The notes beneath the pieces were generated by a model that did no database searches, was not told where the DNA came from, and worked only from the letters and a program-made list of their open reading frames with translations. 64,000 nt of DNA, taken from the NCBI GenBank assembly GCA_028281025.1, contig JANQKR010000049.1:62001-126000 (forward strand). Direction: 5' to 3'. The number at the start of each line of letters is the position of its first letter. The first letter of the stretch is position 1. Shown piece by piece: positions 52,201-61,409 of the stretch. The position numbers and the translations under genes were made by a program. The DNA comes from Croceivirga sp. (GTDB lineage: Bacteria > Bacteroidota > Bacteroidia > Flavobacteriales > Flavobacteriaceae).

Positions 52201-53016
52201 GCCGGGGACAATAACGAAAACCTAGGGCACATTAAACTATATGCATGGAAGGGAACGCACTTTGTCAAGAATCCGGATGCCGATGTGGCGGGTGTCGATT
52301 GGATTTTGGCAGAAAATTGGGTTCCCTACCAGCGCCCCTCATTTGTGACCCCTCCTTTTGCCGGTTATGTGTCCGGGCATTCCACTTTTTCAAGGGCGGC
52401 GGCAGAGGTGCTCACCAAGCTCACTGGAAGCAATTTTTTTCCGGGGGGAATGGGGATATTCAATGCCGGAAAAAATAGGTTTTTGGTATTTGAAGATGGG
52501 CCAAGCCAAGATTTGGCCCTACAATGGGCCACCTACCAAGATGCCTCCGACCAAACAAGCCTGTCACGGATATGGGGAGGTATCCACCCGCCAATCGATG
52601 ATATTCCAGGGAGACTGATAGGGGAAGATATTGGGAAACTGGCTTTTGAAACAACCTTGGACTATTTCTACAAAGATGAAGATAACGACGGTGTATACAG
52701 CTTTGAGGATTGCGACGATAATAATGATCAGGTTGGGGATTGTCCGGAAGAGGATAACGATAGGAACAAATCACCGGAGTTTGCGGTATATCCCGTTCCG
52801 GTAGAAGATGAAGTGACCCTGAATATCGATTTCAACGGCTCCCTGACCTACCGGGTATATAACTTATATGGAGCCATCGTATTGAGCGGTGAGGTGGTTG
52901 TCCAGAACAAGGAATGCTTCATGAATCTTGGTAGTTTATCCACTGGGATGTATGTGATGGTCTGTACAAATGAAAATGGAAGCAGATTAGTAAGTCAAAA
53001 AATCATCAAAAAGTGA
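49258..53016 (+). CDS. Fusion of CRTAC1-like FG-GAP/UnbV protein to vanadium-haloperoxidase-like domain, T9SS-secreted
   Basis: About 1252 residues from a TTG at 49258, which places a hydrophobic signal sequence ending TSHGQ at the N-terminus; the in-frame ATG at 49111 lies inside the preceding gene. Residues about 30-500 are FG-GAP/UnbV (like the 220-2193 protein). A linker with LPPDD follows, then a PAP2/haloperoxidase part closely similar to the 2225-4432 protein. Vanadate motifs are intact: K931 and R938, S-G-H at 1039-1041, R1104 and H1110. An acidic, Ca-binding-like linker (DEDNDGVYSFEDCDD) precedes a T9SS type A domain. Two genes of the other locus are thus one polypeptide here. Confidence 0.87.
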   Translation: MKNYTNIPICTAIGILMFSISTSHGQEFQEISANVNIHQSSELSSSAVADYDKDGDLDIFMVALNSFDENNPNTWSRLLKNNGDAGYEDVTLAAGFGQQYARTGTASEMWDKMGASWGDYDNDGYPDLLLTHFRKVELYHNQGDGTFIDVTEDSGIEDCYECHGSSALWWDYDNDGDLDLYISDWSLANRLFRNDGNNSFTNVSSETGLGDEGQTWASVPIDVNKDGWLDLYVVNDFRVANRLYVSVEGEFFIESTKEYGLEDYGDGMGITIGDYNNDGRFDIYLTNIFRNKYNPFFVGTPSGMFNERAKELGVDNADWAWGTHFFDYDHDGDEDLYVVNGFGADQNTNRLFKNMFAEGINGFNDLSETSGLNSIASAVGMEVFDHDNDGDLDILVSNTHTVADFYENEVISEDKTVAPGWLKVALEGVISNKDAIGTTLEITVSGRKLHRYHHGAAIMAQSLKPVHFGFEQVEKIDRLLVKWPSGIINAFFDIPANQTITIVEDEDSSLPPDDIPTEAVSHSVARKWNELLLESIRNDFARPTVHARNLFHTSMAMYDAWATFNAEAQTIFLGKTFGNYTSTFNGAPNVEDIQAAQEEAISFAAFRILSHRFNNSPGGTMMLNRYVKLMEDLGYDTNITSVDYTADGAAALGNSIAQQLIEFGLQDGSNEQNDYANIHYLPSNEPLIVDGPGNPTLTEPNLWQPLTLSTFIDQSGNVLEQSTPDFLSPEWGQVVPFALSDENLETHTKNGFNYKVYYDPGAPVKILSDGTLGLDDPYKWGFALVAVWSAHLDPRDGVMMDISPASLGNTALRDFPKTFEEYKSYYKFFEGGDLGTGHDVNPITGQPYAPQIVPKGDYARVLAEFWADGPDSETPPGHWYTILNYVSDHPLTEKRFMGKGEVLDDLEWDVKSYLTLGGAMHDVAISAWGIKGYYDYIRPISAIRYMASKGQSTDRGLPSYHPEGIPLIPGYIEVIEAGDPLAGDNNENLGHIKLYAWKGTHFVKNPDADVAGVDWILAENWVPYQRPSFVTPPFAGYVSGHSTFSRAAAEVLTKLTGSNFFPGGMGIFNAGKNRFLVFEDGPSQDLALQWATYQDASDQTSLSRIWGGIHPPIDDIPGRLIGEDIGKLAFETTLDYFYKDEDNDGVYSFEDCDDNNDQVGDCPEEDNDRNKSPEFAVYPVPVEDEVTLNIDFNGSLTYRVYNLYGAIVLSGEVVVQNKECFMNLGSLSTGMYVMVCTNENGSRLVSQKIIKK

Positions 53017-53042
53017 CCGATAAATAGCTCCACAAACTTGTG

Positions 53043-53113
53043 CTGAGCGACTTGCACTGAGCCTGCCTGTCCTGAGCATATACAAAGGGTCAAAAGGTCG
53101 AAATGAGTCGAAG
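53043..53113 (+). repeat. Degenerate CTGAGC-type intergenic repeat
   Basis: CTGAGC occurs three times in 35 bases (53043, 53057, 53072), then AAAGGGTC and GTCGAAG. This resembles the palindromic intergenic repeats of flavobacteria and, loosely, the element at 18185. It is too decayed to fold as a single clean hairpin. Confidence 0.35.
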
Positions 53114-53158
53114 TAAGGAGATATTTAAAAATCAACCTGTTGGGTTAAACTTAAACGT

Positions 53159-55198
53159 GTGAAACAAAGCAATTTTTTTTTATTAGGGTTAATCTTAAGT
53201 GCCTGTAATCAAACAGTACAAAAAGAAACCGTTCCCTTTACGGAAAACAATTCGGGAATCCATCAGGCAATTGCCCTAGAGCAATTGCCCTATCGCAAAA
53301 CGGGGGTTATCAGCAAGCAGACCTCTTCTATGAACAAGGACGGAGGCAACAATGACAGGCGTTGCTATCCCTACATCAATGCCACCAATGATGAAGCTGT
53401 TTTGATGGAAGAATACGGCCCTGGTTGTATTCATCGTATTCAAACCAGTTCGTCCTGGGACAAAGGTGCCCATATTAGAATAAATATTGATGGAAACGAA
53501 GTGGTGTACATGTCCTGTGACGATTTTTTCTCCATGAAAAAACCTGGATTTCCAGCTCCATTGGTGGCCGATAAACGCACCTCCAGCGGCACGAGCTTTT
53601 CGTATGTACCGATGGTATTTCACAGCTACTGTAAAGTAAGTCTGTCCAAATACAAAGGTAAAAACCACTTTCAAGTGCAATACCACAAATATGCCGATGT
53701 ACCTGCAGTACCCGCTTATTCAAAAGACCAGGATGTAACGGCCTTGCAAAAGCTTTGGAACAATGGTGGGAAACTGTTGCCTTATTTTTCAGATACAGAA
53801 GCAATAGAAGGCAGCAAAAAAATTCGGGAAGGTACCAACGAACTCTTGGCCCATACAGGACCTGGAACCATCGCGGGAATCAGGATTCAGTTGCCCGAAA
53901 GCTACAAAACCGTCCAACAATGCCGCATTCAAATGACCTGGGATGGTGCAAAAAAGCCACAAGTCGACGTTCCCTTGGGCCTATTTTTTTCCGGGGCCAT
54001 AGGCTACAAACCCTACAAAAGCATCTTGGTGGGCATCGGCCCGGACAAAACCGCCTACCTCAACTATCCCATGCCCTTCTGGAAATCCGTCAAAATCGTA
54101 CTGAAAAACGATAGCGGCACCTCCTTTGATTTGAACTACCGTTTTTATATTTCCGAAAAAGTATATGCCGACCATGCCGGATATTTCAACGCTTGGTACC
54201 ACGAAGAAAAACCGACCACGGCATATCAGGATTATACTCTGTTGAAAACAGGCGGTTGGGGCCATTGGGTGGCCACGCACCACCTCCTGGAGGGAAGGGA
54301 AAATCTCGGTTTCCTCGAAGGTGATGAACGCATTTATTACGATGGCATGCAAACACCGGCATTGCAGGGCAGTGGCTATGAGGACTTCTATAATGGGTCG
54401 TACTACTTTCAGTATGGGGAATACAACCTGCCCATTAGCGGCGTACAAATGATGCGGCACATCTATGAAAGTACGGATGGTTGGGAAGACCGTGTAATTT
54501 CGGAACGCATCGAAGAAGGCAGTTCCCACCTGATGCTGTACCGTCATCTGGTCACAGATTGGATTCCCTTTAACGATGGCATTAAAGCGGGAGCAGAAGT
54601 GGGCCCGGAAGGCAACCAGGAACGGATGTACGAAAGCGTCTCCTTTTTCTACGGAAAGCCCGAAAGCAAGCTCGTACAGACCGATGAAATCAATGTGGGC
54701 GATGCAGTATCGGAAAAAGCACATGACTATCAAGTAAAACAAGCAAAGGCTATTGCATTGACCTCCACCTACGAAGGTGACCATGACGATGTGGAGTTCT
54801 CCGATGATGGAAATAGTATCGAACCAGGGGGCAGTTCAACATTTAAGGTGAACATTGATGAAAGAAACATCGGAGTAAAATTGAGAAGACGTTTGGACTA
54901 TTCCAAACTCAACCAAAAAGCCAAAGTAATGGTGGATGGCGAAGAAGCAGGAATTTGGTTTACCGTAGGAAACAACGAACACCACAGCATGCGGGAAGAT
55001 GAATTTTTGATTCCCACAGCCCTGACCAAGGGAAAAAAAGAAATTAGAGTAAGTATAGAACCCATGCCTTCTAGCGGGGACCAAATGAAAGACGGACAAC
55101 AGCCAAACCCAGAAAACAATACCTATATGGAACGAAAAACAATCCCGGAAGGCCCTTGGACGGAACTTCACTATGGGGTGCATTGTGTTTTGGAATAG
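53159..55198 (+). CDS. GH172 (DUF2961)-type lipoprotein, divergent copy
   Basis: 679 residues from a GTG at 53159; lipobox LSAC lies at residue 16, which fixes this start. DUF2961 core with L-E-G-D-E (E390) and G-S-G-Y-E-D-F-Y (E408), an 18-residue gap, so the catalytic pair is present. Little similarity to the 20504 and 26583 copies outside these motifs. A long C-terminal beta-rich region (about 470-679) follows. It opens the last enzyme block of the window. Confidence 0.8.
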   Translation: MKQSNFFLLGLILSACNQTVQKETVPFTENNSGIHQAIALEQLPYRKTGVISKQTSSMNKDGGNNDRRCYPYINATNDEAVLMEEYGPGCIHRIQTSSSWDKGAHIRINIDGNEVVYMSCDDFFSMKKPGFPAPLVADKRTSSGTSFSYVPMVFHSYCKVSLSKYKGKNHFQVQYHKYADVPAVPAYSKDQDVTALQKLWNNGGKLLPYFSDTEAIEGSKKIREGTNELLAHTGPGTIAGIRIQLPESYKTVQQCRIQMTWDGAKKPQVDVPLGLFFSGAIGYKPYKSILVGIGPDKTAYLNYPMPFWKSVKIVLKNDSGTSFDLNYRFYISEKVYADHAGYFNAWYHEEKPTTAYQDYTLLKTGGWGHWVATHHLLEGRENLGFLEGDERIYYDGMQTPALQGSGYEDFYNGSYYFQYGEYNLPISGVQMMRHIYESTDGWEDRVISERIEEGSSHLMLYRHLVTDWIPFNDGIKAGAEVGPEGNQERMYESVSFFYGKPESKLVQTDEINVGDAVSEKAHDYQVKQAKAIALTSTYEGDHDDVEFSDDGNSIEPGGSSTFKVNIDERNIGVKLRRRLDYSKLNQKAKVMVDGEEAGIWFTVGNNEHHSMREDEFLIPTALTKGKKEIRVSIEPMPSSGDQMKDGQQPNPENNTYMERKTIPEGPWTELHYGVHCVLE

Positions 55199-55294
55199 TC
55201 GCATAAGTCTATTTCGTTCAGGAATATGGTGTAGTCACAGGTTTTGAATCGGTTTTACTCTATTTAATGCAAAAACGAAAAATAGAGGGAAAAA

Positions 55295-56245
55295 ATGAAA
55301 ACACAAGAAAAAAACAGCGGTATCAACCGCAGAAAATTCATGCTAGCGGGAGTATGGGTTACTGCCTCTGCCTTGCTTTCTACTATGTCTGGTCTCAAGG
55401 TTTTTGCAGCTCCTGGCGACACTGCACCCACAATGGGGAACATTCCGGATGTGAAGCTCAATAACGGCCTTGCTATGCCATGCCTCGGTTTTGGCACCTA
55501 TCCCTTCCGGGGAGAAGAATGCGCACAACATGTGGCAGACGCCATTGCTTTGGGCTATCGTTTATTCGATACCGCCACCGTCTATGGCAATGAAGAAAGT
55601 GTGGGGGAAGGCATGAGGCGAAGTGGGATTGACCGGAAAGAGCTATTTCTAACCACCAAGCTATGGATAGACGATTTGGGTTATGAAAGTGCCAAGAACG
55701 CCGTGGCTGTATCCTTGGAAAAACTCGGAACGGATTATCTGGATCTCTACCTGATCCACAGACCTAGAAAGGGCAAAAAAGAATCTTGGAGGGCCATGGA
55801 AGAAATGTATGAAGTGGGAAAAATCAGGGCTATTGGCGTGAGCAACTATGAGCCCCATCAATTGGCCGATTTACTGAGTTATGCCAAGGTAAAGCCCGTC
55901 ATCAACCAAATCGAAAGCCATATTTACTTCCAGCAGCCCAGCGCTCAAAAACTGTTGGAAAAGCACAATATACAGATGGAAGCCTGGGCGCCATTTGCCG
56001 AAGGAAGAAACAAGCTCTTCAGCGATGAAGCCTTGGAGGGTATTGGCGAAAAATATGGTAAAACAGCAGCACAAGTGAGCTTGAGATGGCATTTTCAAGG
56101 AGGTATTGTAACTATTCCCAGAACCTCACAAAAAGCACATATGGCCGAAAACCTCAACATTTTTGACTTTAAATTGACCAAAACCGAAATGAACCGGATA
56201 AGAAGGCAAGACCTTGACAAAAGCCTTTTTCCTGAGTGGACGTAA
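55295..56245 (+). CDS. Tat-exported aldo/keto reductase
   Basis: 316 residues. A twin-arginine motif (NRRKFM) and a hydrophobic stretch precede the barrel. The catalytic tetrad can be seen: Asp and Tyr in FDTATVYGNEE, Lys in TTKLW, and His in YLIHRP. An NADP(H)-binding loop lies near the C-terminus (PRTSQKAH). Aldo/keto reductases are mostly cytoplasmic, so export by Tat is unusual and fits cofactor loading before export. A partner for keto-sugars made by GH109/DUF1080-type chemistry is one possibility. Confidence 0.85.
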   Translation: MKTQEKNSGINRRKFMLAGVWVTASALLSTMSGLKVFAAPGDTAPTMGNIPDVKLNNGLAMPCLGFGTYPFRGEECAQHVADAIALGYRLFDTATVYGNEESVGEGMRRSGIDRKELFLTTKLWIDDLGYESAKNAVAVSLEKLGTDYLDLYLIHRPRKGKKESWRAMEEMYEVGKIRAIGVSNYEPHQLADLLSYAKVKPVINQIESHIYFQQPSAQKLLEKHNIQMEAWAPFAEGRNKLFSDEALEGIGEKYGKTAAQVSLRWHFQGGIVTIPRTSQKAHMAENLNIFDFKLTKTEMNRIRRQDLDKSLFPEWT

Positions 56246-56383
56246 CAGGAATGGCATCCTGCGATATGTTCCACGGCAAATGTGGTTCACCTGATTTTAG
56301 GGAGGAAGCATGAAAAAAAGGGATTTCCAAGCCGTGCTGCAAAATACAATAACAAATAACCCAATTACCCAGATAACGAATAA

Positions 56384-59188
56384 ATGAATTCACTAAAAAG
56401 CATTCAAAGAACCCTCTGCTTGCTGGCCATAATGGCTACAGGGAACTACTGTGCCACGGCTCAAGTGGCAGAAATCCAAGAACTGCAAATAGCTTTGGGT
56501 CAGCAGTCCTATGCCGCCCCCGCCAAGAATAAATCCGTATCGGGAGAACCCATTTCCATTGCAGGTGTTCCCTACAAAAAAGGAGTGGGGGTCCATGCCA
56601 CCTCCAACCTTCGTTTGCGCCTGAACAACAGCCGCAGGTTTACCGCCAAAGTAGGCGTCAACGACAATGCCATCGACTACGGCATGAACACCATCAAGTC
56701 CGTACCACTATTGGACGGCAAGCAGGTGTTTTACAACATCGTTCGCTCCAGCAAACAATTTTTGGGGGTAGAAGGCAGCGAACGCGGCAGCCTGGACAAA
56801 GGCAGTGTCATCTTCCGTTTGGTGCACAACAACGAGGAAATCTTCAACAGTGGCCTGATGCGCCAAGGCGATAAGGCCAAGGAAATCGATGTGAAAATTG
56901 GGGGCGGGGTATTGGAAATGATTGTGGAAGATGCCGGGGATGGTGTCAGCGGGGACCATGCCGTATGGGTAGACCCTATCATCGAGTACTTTGAAATAGG
57001 CCCGGCAATAGCCGAGGCGGACTACCTGGGGGAAAAACTGGAACTGCCCGAAGACATCAGCCGTAGGCTACAGGAAAAAATAGAGGCATTGCCCCTGGCC
57101 AAAATGCCCCTGCCCCGACCGGATTACGATTGGCTGATAGACAATGAACAAGCCAAGGCAGAGGTGTACAAAACCGCCAACAAAAAGGAAGTAGTTATTT
57201 CCAATGGATTAATATCAAGGGTCTTTCGCGTTGTCCCCAATCTGGCCACTATCGATTATGTTAATCAAATGACCGGCGAGAGCATCCTACGGGCCGTATC
57301 CAATGAAGGTACAGTGGTCATTGATGGAAAGGAATACGCTATTGGCGGTCTCACCAAACAGCCCGAATATGGCTACACCATGACCAAATGGATAGAGCAA
57401 ATGTCCATTGACCCCAAGGCATTTATCGTCAGCGACTTTGAAGTAAAGCCCATTACCGACCGGATACAATGGAAGCAAGTGCGATGGGCATCCAACAAAA
57501 AAATGCCCGAAGGTAAGGAAATTGTATTCACCCTGATGAAAAATGGTATAGAGGCCAAAGTGCATATCGAACTCTACGATGGCCTTCCCACCCTCTCCAA
57601 ATGGATGGAATTTACCAACAAAAGTAATCTACTGGTACAAATCAACTCCTTCAAATTGGAGCAATTGGCGATGGTGGAAGGCGAAAACCTCGTAGGCACG
57701 CCCAAACATTGGAAAAAGCCCAACATCCATATCGAAACCGACTTTGCCTTCCCCGGCATGCAGCAACGCAATGCCGACCGTACCACCTATTGGGAAAAAG
57801 ACCCTCGATACACTTCCCAGACAAATTATCCATTAAATCTCCCGTGTATGTTGGAAGTGAGACCCCCGTTGGGTCCGGAAACGGGCATTGACGTAAACGA
57901 GACCCTTACTACCTTTCGTGTTTGGGAAACCCCTATGGACACCCGTGACGAAGAGCGCAGGGGGCTGTTCATCAGAAAAATGTACCGCACCATCTCACCC
58001 TGGGCGACAGAAAATCCCATCTTCCTGCACCTCGTTTCCACAGACCCCAAAGTCGTTAGAAACGCCATAGACCAGTGTGCCGAAACAGGCTATGAAATGA
58101 TCATCCTCAGCTTTGGAAGTGGTCTGAACATGGAAGACGAATCAGAAGAAAACTATGCCAAATTTAGAAAACTGCGCGAATACGCCAATTCAAAAGGCAT
58201 CGAGCTCGGGGGCTACTCCCTATTGGGAAGCCGGTGGATAAGCGAAGAAGTGGATATCATCAATCCCATAACCGGCAAACGGGGCGGGAACCACCCCGGA
58301 TTTTCCTCCCCATGCGTGTGCAGTGATTGGGGCTATGACTATGTACGGAAAATAAAAAGGTTCTTTACTGAAACGGGCATGCAGGTCTTTGAAAATGACG
58401 GCTCTTATGCAGGGCAGGTCTGTGCCTCTACCAAACATGCCCACCACAACGGACTGGGTGATTCACAATGGAAACAATACTTCAAAATCCAGGGCATGTA
58501 CCAATGGATGCGTGCAGAGGGCATCTACATGAACGTGCCTGTGTTTTACATGAATTCAGGAGTGAACAAGACCGGTATCGGCTACCGCGAAGTGAACTGG
58601 TCATTGCCCCGCGAACGCCAGACAGTATTGGGCCGGACCAATATCTATGATGCCATGTGGACGAGTATCCCCAGCATGTGCTGGACCTTCGTGCCCCTCA
58701 CCCAATACCACGGCGGAGGCGCAGCAGCCACTATGGAACCCCTGAAAGACCACCTACGCGACTATGAAAACCACATGGTTCAAAACTACGGCTCAGGAGT
58801 ACAGGCCTGTTACAGGGGTCCACGCCTGTACGATGCGCCCGAAACCAAAGAGCTTGTCATCAACTCCATCCAATGGTATAAAAAATATCGCCAAATACTC
58901 AATGGCGACATCATACACCTTAAACGCCCTAATGGCAAAGACTGGGACGGCATATTGCACGTGGACCCCAAGCTAAAGGAAAAAGGCTTTCTTATGGTAT
59001 ACAATCCTACCGAAGAAGATATGGTACGCGAAATAAAACTGCCCCTCTACTACACCGGGCTTACGCAAAAAGCCTCCATCCGTGAAAAAGAAGGGAAGCC
59101 ACAAACCTATACCCTCGATAGGGAGTACAGCATTAAAATGACCGTTGTCATACCTGCCAATTCGTACAACTGGTATGTGATTCAGTAA
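56384..59188 (+). CDS. NPCBM-domain protein, probable glycoside hydrolase of unassigned family
   Basis: 934 residues, signal peptide ending TAQ. Residues about 35-185 are an NPCBM/NEW2 galactose-binding-like domain (opening with the KGVGVHATSN motif). A beta-sandwich region (about 260-480) and a probable TIM barrel (about 500-830) follow, then a C-terminal beta-domain. This order recalls the GH27/GH36 alpha-galactosidase clan. D672 in FENDGSY is a candidate nucleophile. No family signature I know matches closely. GH172 starts 6 bases after the stop. Confidence 0.6.
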   Translation: MNSLKSIQRTLCLLAIMATGNYCATAQVAEIQELQIALGQQSYAAPAKNKSVSGEPISIAGVPYKKGVGVHATSNLRLRLNNSRRFTAKVGVNDNAIDYGMNTIKSVPLLDGKQVFYNIVRSSKQFLGVEGSERGSLDKGSVIFRLVHNNEEIFNSGLMRQGDKAKEIDVKIGGGVLEMIVEDAGDGVSGDHAVWVDPIIEYFEIGPAIAEADYLGEKLELPEDISRRLQEKIEALPLAKMPLPRPDYDWLIDNEQAKAEVYKTANKKEVVISNGLISRVFRVVPNLATIDYVNQMTGESILRAVSNEGTVVIDGKEYAIGGLTKQPEYGYTMTKWIEQMSIDPKAFIVSDFEVKPITDRIQWKQVRWASNKKMPEGKEIVFTLMKNGIEAKVHIELYDGLPTLSKWMEFTNKSNLLVQINSFKLEQLAMVEGENLVGTPKHWKKPNIHIETDFAFPGMQQRNADRTTYWEKDPRYTSQTNYPLNLPCMLEVRPPLGPETGIDVNETLTTFRVWETPMDTRDEERRGLFIRKMYRTISPWATENPIFLHLVSTDPKVVRNAIDQCAETGYEMIILSFGSGLNMEDESEENYAKFRKLREYANSKGIELGGYSLLGSRWISEEVDIINPITGKRGGNHPGFSSPCVCSDWGYDYVRKIKRFFTETGMQVFENDGSYAGQVCASTKHAHHNGLGDSQWKQYFKIQGMYQWMRAEGIYMNVPVFYMNSGVNKTGIGYREVNWSLPRERQTVLGRTNIYDAMWTSIPSMCWTFVPLTQYHGGGAAATMEPLKDHLRDYENHMVQNYGSGVQACYRGPRLYDAPETKELVINSIQWYKKYRQILNGDIIHLKRPNGKDWDGILHVDPKLKEKGFLMVYNPTEEDMVREIKLPLYYTGLTQKASIREKEGKPQTYTLDREYSIKMTVVIPANSYNWYVIQ

Positions 59189-59194
59189 AAAACA

Positions 59195-61390
59195 ATGACC
59201 ATGTTTATGAAGCTTCCAATACCAATGTTATTATTTCTGACAATTATTGTCTGTGCGCAGAAAAGCAACCAAAGCGCGACCCTTCCCCCGGTTATTCCCA
59301 TAGGGCTGGATGCCTATCTGCAATGGCACAAACTACCGCAGCACCGAATAGGCGTGAGAGCCTACATGAGGGGCACTTACGATCGTAATGGAGGTAATCC
59401 GGATGCCGGTAACTTTTTGTACCAGGAATCCGACACCTTCAACGTGACCCTGGACGTTCATGGGCCTGGTATTGTTTACTTCAAACGTACCAACCACTGG
59501 CACGGCTCGCCTTGGCACTATGAAATAGATGGTACGGACCACATCGTCCAAGAAACCGCTACGGCCAACCCGGTAGACGCCAAACAGAAATTTGGAAAGA
59601 CCACCTTTATCCCCGAAAAACTATTTCCCAACCCACTCACCTGGACATGGTCTATCACCAAAGGAGCCGATTTAATGTGGGTACCCCTAACCTTTGAAAA
59701 CCGCCTTCGCTTTGCTTACAGCCGTACCTTTTATGGTACGGGCTACTATATATACCACCTTTACCAGCCCGGTATCAAACACCTGTCAAAACCCCTAAAA
59801 ACCTGGAGAAAAACCCCGCCTGAGCCCAGTATATTGGCCCTCATCAAAAAATCGGGGACGGACATAGCCCCCAAAGGCAAAGGTGTAAGCACTATTGGCA
59901 AAAAAGTTCAATTGCCAAAAAACCAGTGGACCACCTTGGCCGAGATAGAGGGTCCAGGGAATATACGGGCACTCAAGTTCACCATTCCCCGTGACCAGGC
60001 CATGGACTTTGGAAAAGCCCGCCTGCGCATTATCTGGGACGACAGATGGCACGCCTCGATAGATGCCCCGGTAGCCCTTTTTTATGGAGCAGGCCTGCTC
60101 CACAACAGCAACAACCGGGAATACCTTGTAAAAGGATTTCCCCTCTCCATACGCTATTCGAAAGATGAGGTATACCTTGATTGCTACTGGCCCATGCCCT
60201 TCTTTAAAAATGCCCGCATCGAAATACAACCTAGAGGAGCAAAGGAAAGGCTGCAAGCCAATTATGAAATCCGCTATACCGATCTGGAAGGCTCCCCAAA
60301 AGATTACACTTACTTTCACGCCACCTATACCGATATCCCCAATCCCGTACTCGGACAAGACAATACCTTTCTCGATACCCGAAACGTAGAAGGAGGCGGA
60401 CACTGGTCCGGTAGTTTTGTTGGCATGAGCTGGATTTTTAGTCGCAATGGTAAGCTGAACACCCTCGAAGGAGACCCTCGCTTCTTCTTTGACGACTCCC
60501 AAACCCCGCAGGGCTGGGGCACAGGAACCGAAGAATGGGGCGGAGGCGGAGATTACTGGGGCGGTGAAAACATGACCCTACCCTTTGCCGGGTACCCCGT
60601 AGGCAAAGAACTCAAAGACATACAAACAGAACATGACAAGGTGAACTCCGCGTACCGCTTCCTTATAGCAGACTATTTCCCTTTTGGGAAGAATGCGAAA
60701 ATCAACCTCGAACACGGAGGTCTGAACGACCACAACGAACACTACTCGGGAGTCGTCTATTGGTACGGCATAGACCAGCCTACCTTGGTACTCACTGATG
60801 AGTTGGACGTATGCAATGAGGGCTCCATCCGAAATCATACATACAATAACCCCACGGCAGAAAAACCATACACCCTCGCATCGCGCTATGAACTGGGTGT
60901 AGACCATCTCTGGGGGAAAGAAACTTACCCACCACAAGTAGGTAAAGTGCGCAGCATGAGCGGTACCAGCACTTTTACAATGAAGCTAGACCCCAATAAC
61001 CATGGAGCACTACTAAGGCGTAAATTCGATTATCAATACCCCAATCAAAAGGCAAAAGTATTTGTGCGGCCCGCAGATGGAGGAGACTGGCAAGAAGTAG
61101 GTACTTGGTACTGTGCCGGAGCAAATACATGGGTACACAGCTACCCCCGCGAAGAAGGGGAATTGGGCCAAACCCAGCACAACGTAAGAACCTCCAGCAG
61201 GCGTTGGCGCGAAGAAGAATTTCTCTTGCCGGCCAGTGCCACCCAAGGGCATGATGCAATAGAAGTGCGCATTGAGCACATCCCCAACCGTAACGAGCTG
61301 TTTCCTGGAAATCCCTTTCCGGAAAAGTCCGTTTGGTCAGCATCAAAATATTGGCTATACTGCTATAAACTGCCCTATAAAAAAATATGA
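59195..61390 (+). CDS. GH172 (DUF2961)-type protein lacking one conserved Glu
   Basis: 731 residues, signal peptide ending VCAQ. DUF2961 core, but the motif that reads E-G-D-E in the other copies is E-G-D-P here (Pro at 428). The second motif, G-T-G-T-E-E, is present (E446). If the lost Glu is catalytic, the protein may use a neighbour (E425) or have become a binding or scaffolding protein. Starts 6 bases after the NPCBM gene, in an operon. Confidence 0.75.
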   Translation: MTMFMKLPIPMLLFLTIIVCAQKSNQSATLPPVIPIGLDAYLQWHKLPQHRIGVRAYMRGTYDRNGGNPDAGNFLYQESDTFNVTLDVHGPGIVYFKRTNHWHGSPWHYEIDGTDHIVQETATANPVDAKQKFGKTTFIPEKLFPNPLTWTWSITKGADLMWVPLTFENRLRFAYSRTFYGTGYYIYHLYQPGIKHLSKPLKTWRKTPPEPSILALIKKSGTDIAPKGKGVSTIGKKVQLPKNQWTTLAEIEGPGNIRALKFTIPRDQAMDFGKARLRIIWDDRWHASIDAPVALFYGAGLLHNSNNREYLVKGFPLSIRYSKDEVYLDCYWPMPFFKNARIEIQPRGAKERLQANYEIRYTDLEGSPKDYTYFHATYTDIPNPVLGQDNTFLDTRNVEGGGHWSGSFVGMSWIFSRNGKLNTLEGDPRFFFDDSQTPQGWGTGTEEWGGGGDYWGGENMTLPFAGYPVGKELKDIQTEHDKVNSAYRFLIADYFPFGKNAKINLEHGGLNDHNEHYSGVVYWYGIDQPTLVLTDELDVCNEGSIRNHTYNNPTAEKPYTLASRYELGVDHLWGKETYPPQVGKVRSMSGTSTFTMKLDPNNHGALLRRKFDYQYPNQKAKVFVRPADGGDWQEVGTWYCAGANTWVHSYPREEGELGQTQHNVRTSSRRWREEEFLLPASATQGHDAIEVRIEHIPNRNELFPGNPFPEKSVWSASKYWLYCYKLPYKKI

Positions 61391-61409
61391 ACAACAAAAT
61401 AGTAAAACG

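Noticed and set aside
61272-61409. ATG at 61272 as the start of the second DUF1080
   Set aside because: This part is the GH172 coding sequence read in another frame; the lipoprotein signal begins at 61410.
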